Assembly (NCBI GenBank): GCA_900552855.1
Contig: USBG01000048.1
Coordinates: 1-11,424, forward strand
Length of the DNA stretch: 11,424 bases
Source: an uncultured Phascolarctobacterium sp.
GTDB lineage: Bacteria; Bacillota; Negativicutes; Acidaminococcales; Acidaminococcaceae
Reading direction: 5' to 3'
The notes under the pieces are model-generated. The model was not told where the DNA came from, did not search any database, and saw only the letters and a list, made by a program, of their open reading frames with translations. The stretch's first letter is position 1, and each line of letters starts with the position of its first letter. This document shows, one piece after another, positions 1 to 5,382 of this stretch. The translations under genes and the position numbers were made by a program.

Positions 1-355
1 TTTGTAAATCATCAGCTATATTAAATTCATCATTTAACATTACTATTTCTGGCTTTTCTTTGATTATTTTTACTGCCAAGCTATGTATTGTCATAACTTC
101 ATATGAATTTTCTTCTTTTATTTCATTATCTTGTAGTATTTTTTTTATTCTTCCTTTAAAGTTACTTACTGCACTATTCATGTAAGTTAAAATAAGTATT
201 TTCCCGCCCTTATGCTTATTTTCACATAATAACTTTGCAACTAAGTTTGTAACTATAAAAGTTTTACCCGCTCCTGGTACTGCTGGTACTGCCATAGTAC
301 CATTTTCATAAGATATTATAGGTAACTGGTCCTCTCTGTAGTTTATATTATTCAT
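1..355 (-). CDS. UvrD/PcrA-type superfamily 1 DNA helicase, N-terminal part (truncated by window edge)
   Basis: Only the first 118 codons are in the window; the frame stays open to base 2. The family unwinds DNA using ATP in repair or replication. Visible helicase motifs appear in order: a Q-motif-like YREDQ at residues 6-10, a Walker A loop AVPGAGKT at 25-32, a motif Ia region LTYMNSAVSNFKGR at 56-69, and a motif Ib-like MTIHSLA at 88-94. The start is the ATG at 355-353, supported by an AAGGGAGA ribosome binding site upstream on the minus strand. The gene is visibly more AT-rich than the mut genes, with many AAA, ATA and TTA codons, and it diverges from the cobamide genes, so it is probably unrelated to them. 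The valine between A and P in the loop is slightly unusual for UvrD (AGAGSGKT is common). The C-terminal domains, and so the exact subfamily, cannot be seen. The family call is firm, the subfamily is not. Confidence 0.85.
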   Translation of the reverse strand, partial: MNNINYREDQLPIISYENGTMAVPAVPGAGKTFIVTNLVAKLLCENKHKGGKILILTYMNSAVSNFKGRIKKILQDNEIKEENSYEVMTIHSLAVKIIKEKPEIVMLNDEFNIADDLQ

Positions 356-673
356 TAAACATCTCCCTTAGATACTAATTTCAATAAAATACTATATAAT
401 ATACTTATAGCATAAGAGCTTGACTAATTGCTTGTAAAAGGTTTAAAATTACTATTGAAATTTAGTTCTATTACAGATTTAGTTGAATTTTCTTTCAAGC
501 TGCTAAGACAAAAATAAGCTCTTGAACATAGCCTTTTGACGATGGAATAAGCTGATTATTTTCCTGCAGATTGGTTCAAAATATGCTGACAAAGGGTTTG
601 TTTTGGAGCTAAACCGAATAACAAGAAGGTACAGTCTATTTGAGTATAAATGGGTTGTAATAGGTGGGTAATA
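356..673. other. Intergenic region between divergent helicase and CbiR-like genes
   Basis: This stretch of just over 300 bases separates two divergent genes. It is strongly AT-rich near the helicase start. It should hold promoters in both directions; only a plus-strand candidate near 420-449 is describable. I see no riboswitch here; in particular the conserved cobalamin aptamer blocks are absent. A 43-codon stop-free frame (540-671) without a start codon lies just before the CbiR-like gene and may be a relict or chance. Confidence 0.6.
420..449 (+). promoter_or_regulatory. Possible sigma-70 type promoter upstream of the CbiR-like gene
   Basis: TTGACT at 420-425 and TAAAAT at 444-449 are separated by 18 bases. 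This is a fair match to the vegetative consensus. It lies about 220 bases upstream of the proposed start at 674, which is a long leader, so the assignment is tentative. Confidence 0.35.
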
Positions 674-1612
674 ATGAAGCAGTTGACTAACTATTGTCCT
701 GTAATGGGCTATGAAAAACAAATTGATGCTTATCCTGGAAAGTTAAAAGGTTATTTAGATGATAACAATTTGCAGGGGGTTGAGTTGAACGTGTATGCTG
801 ATAAGCCTTATGAAGAGGATTTTCGAGGCTTGGCTACTGGTGTACATTTAAGGTATTGGCCTATGTGGTTAGAATTTTGGAACAGCAATGGAAAAAATTT
901 GCCAGATAATCCAATTGCAGCTAGCTATGCTATAAAGGAGTGCAATAATGAAGAGTGGCTGCAGGCGATTAGAAGGAATATTAAGGCCGCGATTGTTTGC
1001 GAACCGGAGTATTTAGTGTGGCATGTAAGCGATTGCTTGATGGAAGAAATTTATTACAGGCATTTTAAGCATAGTGATGCAGATGTTATTGAAGGCACCA
1101 TAGAGGTATTTAATGAAATTGTAGATGTGATACCGCCTAATGTGCAGGTTTTGTTTGAAAATTTGTGGTGGCCTGGCTTAACTTTGAAAAATCCTGCTGT
1201 TGCTGAAAGGCTTTTGACTGGTGTTAAGCATAAAAATGTAGGCTTTATGCTTGATACAGGACATTTGATGAACACAAATTGGCAACTGACTACGGAGCAG
1301 GAGGCTGTAAAATACGTAATAGAAACTGCTGCGGAGTTAGGCGAGCTTAAATGCTACATTAAAGGCCTGCATTTATCATGCTCTTTATCAGGCGAATACC
1401 AAAGGGGGAGCGTAGGGGAGGTTCCTAAGTCTCTTACGATTGGTGAGCTTATGAAGCACATTGGCATGATTGATGAACATAAAGTATTTCAACAGGCAGA
1501 TTTGCGTCCATTAATTGAGTTTATTGAACCAGAATATGTCAATCATGAGCTTTATTATGATACTATGGAGCATTTGAGCTCTTTGCTGAAAATACAGCAG
1601 GCAAAAATGTGA
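674..1612 (+). CDS. cbiR: AP-endonuclease-2-like TIM-barrel protein, candidate cobamide-remodelling hydrolase CbiR
   Basis: A 312-residue protein of the xylose-isomerase-like / endonuclease IV TIM-barrel superfamily. It keeps the metal-ligand layout of that fold: Glu162 in VLFEN, Asp194 and His197 in MLDTGH, His233 in GLHLS and Glu285 in FIEPEY, matching the E, D..H, H, E order of endonuclease IV. I chose the ATG at 674 over the in-frame ATG at 650 because GGTGGG (663-668) sits five bases before it and 650 has no ribosome binding site. A BtuF-type corrinoid-binding protein follows 65 bases downstream, and a cobalamin riboswitch and methylmalonyl-CoA mutase lie further along. Known biology: CbiR of Akkermansia is an AP-endonuclease-2-family enzyme that hydrolyses the cobamide nucleotide loop, allowing the lower ligand to be exchanged. 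The superfamily is clear from sequence. The CbiR function is inferred mainly from context; a sugar isomerase or epimerase is the main alternative. Confidence 0.6.
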   Translation: MKQLTNYCPVMGYEKQIDAYPGKLKGYLDDNNLQGVELNVYADKPYEEDFRGLATGVHLRYWPMWLEFWNSNGKNLPDNPIAASYAIKECNNEEWLQAIRRNIKAAIVCEPEYLVWHVSDCLMEEIYYRHFKHSDADVIEGTIEVFNEIVDVIPPNVQVLFENLWWPGLTLKNPAVAERLLTGVKHKNVGFMLDTGHLMNTNWQLTTEQEAVKYVIETAAELGELKCYIKGLHLSCSLSGEYQRGSVGEVPKSLTIGELMKHIGMIDEHKVFQQADLRPLIEFIEPEYVNHELYYDTMEHLSSLLKIQQAKM

Positions 1613-1677
1613 TATTAATGGTAGGCTGCTATCTAAATAATTAGAAATGTAATGCTTGCTATGTAAAAGGATTTAAA

Positions 1678-2667
1678 ATGCTAAAATTCATTAGATTAAC
1701 GATAATCTTAGTTTTGACTGCAGCCTTATTTCTTAGCTTATCTGGTTGCGGTAGCTGTAAAAATGAACTGGGGAACGGTTATAAGGTTGTAGATGAATCA
1801 GGTACGGAAACGTGCTTTACCTCTAAGCCTGAAAAAATTCTGACCTTAGGCATGGGTACTGACGGTATTGTTTTAGGACTTGTGCCACCAGAAAGGCTTG
1901 TTTCTATTAACTCGTTGGCGGATGATCCGTGTAGCTCCAATATAGTGGATTTGGCAAAGCGTGTTAAAAATAAGCACCGTTATTTATCTGCGGAGCAGGC
2001 AATGGCCTTGCAGCCAGATGTGGTTATTACCTATGATTGGAGTAAGCCAGAGCAAATAAACACTATGCGTGATTTGGGCATGAAGGTAATAGTTCTTAAA
2101 GGACCACGTACCATAGAGGATATCAAAAGAAATATTACTACAATTGCTACTGCGCTGAAGGAGCAGGAAAAGGGAGCTAAGCTGATAGCCGCTATGGATA
2201 TGGAGCTAGATAAGCTTAGTACTAAGCTATGTGAACGTGGTGACACTCACAAAAGGAGAGTGTTGCTTTTATCCTTAATGCAAACCTATGGTGGTAAGGG
2301 CTGTTTATATGATGATTTGTGCAGTAGAGCAGGTGTTATTAATTGCCTTTCTGAGGCTGGTTTGAGTAATGGTCAGGCTTTAACTAAGGAAATGCTAGTA
2401 AAGATTAATCCGGAGCTGATTATTATGCCTGTCTATAATGACCACAATACCTTTGATATAAATAAACATAACGAGGAATTTTTAAATGATCCTGCATTAG
2501 TTGATGTTGCAGCTGTTAAGCATAGGCGTTTATTCTATCCTAGAGAGGGATATATTTATAATTGCTCTCAGGATGCTGTTTTTGGAGCGGTAGAAATTGC
2601 TCGTGCTGCCTATGGTGAGGAGTTTTCTCAGAATTCATGTAGGCATTTATCAGTTGCTGATGAATAA
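1678..2667 (+). CDS. btuF: Lipoprotein periplasmic-type substrate-binding protein of the BtuF/FecB family, probable corrinoid binder
   Basis: A 329-residue secreted lipoprotein that should capture its ligand at the cell surface or in the periplasm for an ABC importer. Residues 1-20 hold a basic start and a hydrophobic segment, followed by lipobox LSGC with the lipidated cysteine at 24. The mature part has the class III binding-protein pattern: a KPEKILTLG strand near residue 52, an ALQPDVVI stretch before the interlobe region, a long helical linker, and a C-terminal lobe with INPELIIMP and a late LFYPREG segment. Cobalamin, haem and siderophore binders share this fold. The CbiR-like gene just upstream and the B12 features downstream favour corrinoid. 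The ATG at 1678 has AAAAGG a few bases upstream. The gene ends at a terminator, and no BtuC permease or BtuD ATPase follows, so it must share a transporter encoded elsewhere. Fold and lipoprotein calls are firm; the ligand is inferred. Confidence 0.75.
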   Translation: MLKFIRLTIILVLTAALFLSLSGCGSCKNELGNGYKVVDESGTETCFTSKPEKILTLGMGTDGIVLGLVPPERLVSINSLADDPCSSNIVDLAKRVKNKHRYLSAEQAMALQPDVVITYDWSKPEQINTMRDLGMKVIVLKGPRTIEDIKRNITTIATALKEQEKGAKLIAAMDMELDKLSTKLCERGDTHKRRVLLLSLMQTYGGKGCLYDDLCSRAGVINCLSEAGLSNGQALTKEMLVKINPELIIMPVYNDHNTFDINKHNEEFLNDPALVDVAAVKHRRLFYPREGYIYNCSQDAVFGAVEIARAAYGEEFSQNSCRHLSVADE

Positions 2668-2709
2668 TATGGGTAAAAGAATATCTTAGTCATTGAGATT
2701 TTCATAAGG

Positions 2710-2751
2710 TATGGCGAGGCGTGTAATATGTCCTCGTCATATTTTGTTTTG
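2710..2751 (+). terminator. Rho-independent terminator after the btuF-like gene
   Basis: ATGGCGAGG (2711-2719) pairs with CCTCGTCAT (2732-2740) through nine base pairs including one G-U, extended by T2710-A2741. The T-rich run ATTTTGTTTT follows. It lies about 45 bases after the stop codon and closes the cbiR-btuF unit. Confidence 0.8.
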
Positions 2752-2880
2752 ATGATTTTAAGGTATTATGCTTTGATAATGGCTAAAAGAGTATTTGCAA
2801 AGAAGTTGCTTAAGTGTAATTTTTTGACGAGCAATAAGCTTGCATAATTGCTTTACAACCATACTGATGGATATTCAGTC

Positions 2881-2909
2881 TTGACTATATTGTAATCATA
2901 TAGTGTAAT
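2881..2909 (+). promoter_or_regulatory. Promoter with embedded dyad upstream of the nitrilase-family gene
   Basis: TTGACT (2881-2886) and TGTAAT (2904-2909) are 17 bases apart, a good vegetative promoter. A perfect 7-bp inverted repeat lies between and across the elements: ACTATAT (2884-2890), a seven-base spacer, and ATATAGT (2898-2904). The dyad overlaps the end of the -35 and the first base of the -10, as expected for a repressor operator. No regulator gene is nearby to name a binder. The promoter is likely; the operator is inferred. Confidence 0.6.
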
Positions 2910-2943
2910 ATAACGATAGAAATTATATTAAGGAGTTGATTGC

Positions 2944-3711
2944 TTGCGTATTGCATTATGTCATTTGGAGCTTAGCCTTGGACCTGAGGCACGAAATATA
3001 GAATTATTGGAAAAAGCTATTGAAATTGCCGGCGAAAACGGAGCTGACTGGGTGGTGACTCCGGAAACAGCACTACAGGGCTATTATTTTCATAGAGAGG
3101 ACCCCAGTCGTATAGTTAATCCTATGCCTAACACACGTATTGGCAAAATAATAGAGCTGGTAAAAAAATATGGCATGCACCTATTCCTAGGCTGTGGTGA
3201 ATACGACGAGGTGGATAAGTGCAGCTATAATTCCTGTATTGTTTTTGGACCTGATGGCAATATTATTGGTCGTCATAGAAAGCTTTTTGGCGAAAAGTTT
3301 GTTACTGAGGAATGGGCAGAGCGTGGAAATGTTGTGGAGCCAATTATGTGTGGTAACATCAATACAGGTGTGCTGGTGTGTGCTGATGCTTGGGAAATTA
3401 AGCATTCACATATTTTAAGGGATAAGGGTGCTGAAATAATTTTGGATGTTGCAGCCTGGCCTATTACTAAGGTTTGCGGTAATCCCTTGGCTTTTTGGCT
3501 CAGATGTTCTGAGGAAACTGGTTTACCCTTTGTGCTTTGTAATCAGACAGGTATGACAGAGTATATGAACATGAACGTTGGGCAATCTGTTGCTATCACT
3601 AATGGTGAGCTGATGCTTGCATACAGTGGTGACCCTGCTGTTTTGTTGTGCGATTATGATGAAGAGCAAAGACTTTTTACTAGTGAGCGTTTTATCGTAA
3701 AGCTGATGTGA
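2944..3711 (+). CDS. Carbon-nitrogen hydrolase (nitrilase superfamily amidohydrolase)
   Basis: A 255-residue cytosolic protein with no signal peptide. It carries the nitrilase-superfamily catalytic triad in the right order: Glu41 in TPET, Lys113 in RHRKLF and Cys146 in VCADAWE. The family hydrolyses or transfers acyl groups of amides and nitriles through a cysteine thioester. Length and the C-terminal GQSVAI/NGELM region fit a stand-alone amidase of the NAD-synthase-glutaminase, omega-amidase or N-carbamoyl-amidase types, but the substrate cannot be read. Translation starts at TTG 2944, because AAGGAG (2930-2935) is correctly spaced before it and no ATG lies at the N-terminus. It has its own promoter and is separated by a terminator from the upstream unit, so a link to cobamide use is only proximity. 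The family call is firm. Confidence 0.9.
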   Translation: MRIALCHLELSLGPEARNIELLEKAIEIAGENGADWVVTPETALQGYYFHREDPSRIVNPMPNTRIGKIIELVKKYGMHLFLGCGEYDEVDKCSYNSCIVFGPDGNIIGRHRKLFGEKFVTEEWAERGNVVEPIMCGNINTGVLVCADAWEIKHSHILRDKGAEIILDVAAWPITKVCGNPLAFWLRCSEETGLPFVLCNQTGMTEYMNMNVGQSVAITNGELMLAYSGDPAVLLCDYDEEQRLFTSERFIVKLM

Positions 3712-3851
3712 TTGTTAAAATTATATTGCCAAGCTGTAAGCTTGCGTAAGCATAAGTTAAGATGCTATACTTTTCCTTTCATAATTTTGTAGCTGGTTAA
3801 GAATATTGCTATGTATTGCAACAACAAGACAATATTAGAAGCATAAAACTA

Positions 3852-3883
3852 TTGACTATATTTATAAGCTTAACTAATATAAT
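3852..3883 (+). promoter_or_regulatory. Possible promoter just upstream of an intrinsic terminator
   Basis: TTGACT at 3852-3857 is followed by TAATAT at 3875-3880 (17-base spacing), overlapping TATAAT at 3878-3883 (20-base spacing). If active, it would make a transcript of only about 70 bases before the terminator at 3931-3959. It could instead be chance in AT-rich DNA. Confidence 0.35.
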
Positions 3884-3930
3884 TTATCGTAATGTAAATA
3901 GATGTTGATAGAATAATTGTCAACAAGAAA

Positions 3931-3959
3931 GGGACCCTTAGTCTGAGGGTTCCTTTTTT
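3931..3959 (+). terminator. Rho-independent terminator upstream of the riboswitch promoter
   Basis: GGGACCCT (3931-3938) pairs with AGGGTTCC (3946-3953) through eight base pairs with one G-U and a seven-base loop. Six T residues follow at 3954-3959. Three A residues before the stem could extend it into the T run. It insulates the riboswitch unit from upstream transcription. Confidence 0.85.
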
Positions 3960-4021
3960 ATATAAACTTGAAATAAAATAGATATAAGAAAAATTCCTAA
4001 TAACAATCTTAATAAAAACGC

Positions 4022-4050
4022 TTGACATTACTAATAAAGAGTTATATAAT
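4022..4050 (+). promoter_or_regulatory. Perfect consensus promoter for the cobalamin riboswitch RNA
   Basis: TTGACA (4022-4027) and TATAAT (4045-4050) both match the vegetative consensus exactly, with the ideal 17-base spacing. Transcription should begin near 4057, about 17 bases before the P1 stem of the riboswitch. This is the best promoter match I found in the window. Confidence 0.85.
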
Positions 4051-4073
4051 AACATCAACAAGTTAATAATGTA

Positions 4074-4224
4074 TTACAGGTGCGTAAGCTTAATAGAGAA
4101 GCCGGTTAAAGTCCGGCGCGGTCCCGCCGCTGTAACGTGGAGTTATCTTCCGAAAAAACCACTGGACGTAAGTCTGGGAAGGGGGAAGAAGACAATGAAA
4201 CGAAGCCAGAAGAACTGCCTGTAA
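4074..4224 (+). ncRNA. Cobalamin (adenosylcobalamin-type) riboswitch aptamer
   Basis: The aptamer is closed by a perfect 7-bp P1: TTACAGG (4074-4080) with CCTGTAA (4218-4224). Inside are the known conserved blocks in order: the GCCGG/CCGGC hairpin (4101-4117) with GTTAAAGTC, the GCGGTCCCGCCGCTGTAA block (4118-4135), a CCACTGG block paired with GTCTGGGAAGG, and the B12 box AGCCAGAAGAACTGCC (4204-4219), which differs slightly from the usual form. Cobalamin riboswitches bind adenosyl- or methylcobalamin and normally repress the downstream RNA. The expression platform would lie at 4225-4271, where a possible CGTTT/AGACG hairpin and a GGAGG (4267-4271) are present. No strong intrinsic terminator follows at once, so translational control or distal termination is more likely. 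The downstream target is unclear. Confidence 0.95.
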
Positions 4225-4281
4225 GATGCATCGTCGTTTGACCTGCGAGAGACGGGGAGAGATGTTGGAGGCTTATTTATA

Positions 4282-4347
4282 GTGCAATGTTTTGTATATG
4301 CTACTATGTTTAAGGCATCAAGCTTTAAATATGATTACTGTAGCTGA
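4282..4347 (+). CDS. Possible 21-codon leader peptide after the riboswitch (doubtful)
   Basis: A GTG at 4282 lies ten bases after GGAGG (4267-4271) and opens a 21-codon frame ending in TGA at 4345-4347. The peptide has three cysteines and several aromatic residues but no recognisable motif. It is the first initiation site the riboswitch could control. The spacing is slightly long, GTG is weaker than ATG, and so short a frame can arise by chance. Confidence 0.2.
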   Translation: MQCFVYATMFKASSFKYDYCS

Positions 4348-4635
4348 GCACGGTTATGGTCTTTGCGTATTCTTCTTTAATAGAGTTACGGGCATTACTG
4401 GATAATTTCATTGTACAGCGCTTCGATATTTCGCCGTTTTTCAGATGTATCCTTTTATGGGAACAAATGAAAAGCGGCTTTCTGTTTCTATGCGCTCAAG
4501 GGTCAATAGATGGCGGACCCTTCGAGAATCGTCAAGCCATCGATGCGAGATTGATTTGCTCGTCGGACTGGACACCCGGCGTTTCAAATACCATTCTCAA
4601 ATTCTCTTTTAGCGAGAACATTTCCTTTCTCCCTC

Positions 4636-4667
4636 TGTGGGGCGACGTAGGGGTGCGTCGTCCCACA
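4636..4667 (+). repeat. Strong 12-bp hairpin within the riboswitch transcript
   Basis: TGTGGGGCGACG (4636-4647) pairs with CGTCGTCCCACA (4656-4667) with a single G-U wobble, around the eight-base loop TAGGGGTG. No T run follows directly, so it is not itself a standard terminator. It sits 11 bases before the terminator hairpin, and the two look like the 3' end of a structured RNA. Confidence 0.75.
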
Positions 4668-4678
4668 CAACACCCAGT

Positions 4679-4710
4679 CATCACATTAGTTTGTGATGGT
4701 TTTATTTTTA
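4679..4710 (+). terminator. Rho-independent terminator ending the riboswitch transcript
   Basis: CATCACA (4679-4685) pairs perfectly with TGTGATG (4692-4698) around a six-base loop. TTTTATTTTT follows at 4700-4709. With the promoter at 4022 it would define a transcript of roughly 650 bases. Readthrough would be needed for the riboswitch to influence the mut genes. Confidence 0.75.
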
Positions 4711-4723
4711 GGTGAAGGAAATA

Positions 4724-4840
4724 TTGATTAAGTTTAAATGTGTTAATCTGAAAGAATACAGGCCTGTCAGCGGAGCTTATCCCTTGGGCAATGAGGCTGG
4801 CAGCTTGATTCTTATATATTATAAAGTATGTGTAATCTAA
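4724..4840 (+). CDS. Possible small protein of 38 residues (hypothetical)
   Basis: A TTG at 4724 stands a few bases after GAAGGAA (4714-4720) and opens a 38-codon frame ending in TAA at 4838-4840. The predicted peptide begins LIKFKCVNLKEYRPVSG and ends in a hydrophobic LILIYYKVCVI tail. I recognise no family. The fair ribosome binding site and mixed composition look more like coding sequence than the surrounding AT-rich DNA, but the start codon is weak and the length is short. It could also be a remnant of a gene lost beside the riboswitch. Confidence 0.25.
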   Translation: MIKFKCVNLKEYRPVSGAYPLGNEAGSLILIYYKVCVI

Positions 4841-4956
4841 GATATTGCATAATCAGTAGCAAATTTTAGTGATAAAGATGTGTGTTAAGAGCTTTGCTTT
4901 TCTATAGAATGAAAACGCAGTAATGTGTTGTGTTTATAAGAATGGAGGTTCTGATT

Positions 4957-5382
4957 ATGAAAGAGCTTTATTTATCCGGCAAAGAGCTGGATGGCTTAAA
5001 GGAAGCCCTGGAAAATACTCGTGGTGTAGAAGCGCTGACATATGGCAGTGCCATGGGTGAGGAATTTGATTTTTCTGTTAATTGCCTAAGGGTTGAATAC
5101 AATCCTAAAAAGATAGATATTACTGAGCTGCTTAAGATTTATTTTACTGCTGTGGACCCATATTCCCCGCCAGAAACTCCATTTATGTCTACAGCAGTAC
5201 TTTTTAAAAGCGGTGAGGACGCAATGCAGATTGAATACTACCTGCGTTTTTTACAGATGCGTGGCGCTGAGCCAGCAGCAGCTCTTGGAGAATTGATAGT
5301 TAATGATTCCATTACTGATGGTGTGGAAACCCGCCCACTGCTGACCTTATGCGGCAGACTTAAGAGCTTTACGGCTCTCTGA
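4957..5382 (+). CDS. MsrA-like protein lacking the catalytic cysteine motif
   Basis: A 141-residue cytosolic protein that resembles peptide methionine sulfoxide reductase A along much of its length. After a first strand and helix it has GVEALTYGSA, then LRVEYNPKKIDITELLKIYF, DPYSPPETPF and STAVLFKSGEDA. These match the MsrA stretches GVxxxxxGYAGG, VEYDP...YxxLLxxFF, DPT and RSAIF. The active-site GCFWGxE of true MsrA should lie near residues 5-14 but is replaced by YLSGKELDGL with no cysteine; the only cysteines are in the VNCLRV and LTLCGR segments. It is therefore unlikely to reduce methionine sulfoxide and may bind or regulate. I chose the ATG at 4957, eight bases after GGAGG (4944-4948), over a GTG at 4930. 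It lies 235 bases before mutA on the same strand. The fold match is my reading of conserved spacing and is moderately certain. Confidence 0.6.
   Translation: MKELYLSGKELDGLKEALENTRGVEALTYGSAMGEEFDFSVNCLRVEYNPKKIDITELLKIYFTAVDPYSPPETPFMSTAVLFKSGEDAMQIEYYLRFLQMRGAEPAAALGELIVNDSITDGVETRPLLTLCGRLKSFTAL

Larger units (their letters stand above)
3712..4021. other. AT-rich intergenic region after the nitrilase-family gene
   Basis: No convincing gene is present. It contains a 7-bp inverted repeat, AATATTG at 3802-3808 with CAATATT at 3830-3836, then a promoter-like pair and an intrinsic terminator described separately. The terminator at 3931-3959 is also the first clear one downstream of the nitrilase-family gene. 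Confidence 0.6.
4225..4678 (+). other. Unassigned transcribed region downstream of the riboswitch, no recognised gene
   Basis: About 450 bases lie between the aptamer and the terminator at 4679. By my count 4381-4680 is about 47% GC against about one third in 4261-4320, so composition changes sharply. A 119-codon frame (4356-4715) is open, but it has no ribosome binding site, resembles no family I know, and runs into the terminator hairpin, so I do not call it a gene. A GGAGG at 4267-4271 precedes a GTG-started 21-codon frame (4282-4347). A 12-bp hairpin occupies 4636-4667. It could be a B12-controlled non-coding RNA, the wreck of a riboswitch target gene, or an inserted intergenic element. 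Confidence 0.5.

Noticed and set aside
650..673. Earlier in-frame ATG at 650 for the CbiR-like gene
   Set aside because: No ribosome binding site precedes it, while GGTGGG precedes the ATG at 674.
4356..4715. 119-codon plus-strand frame as a protein gene
   Set aside because: No ribosome binding site, no family resemblance, and its 3' end runs through the 12-bp hairpin and into the terminator. More likely non-coding or relict sequence.
4930..4956. GTG at 4930 as start of the MsrA-like gene
   Set aside because: The GGAGG at 4944-4948 lies inside that extension and is correctly spaced for the ATG at 4957.
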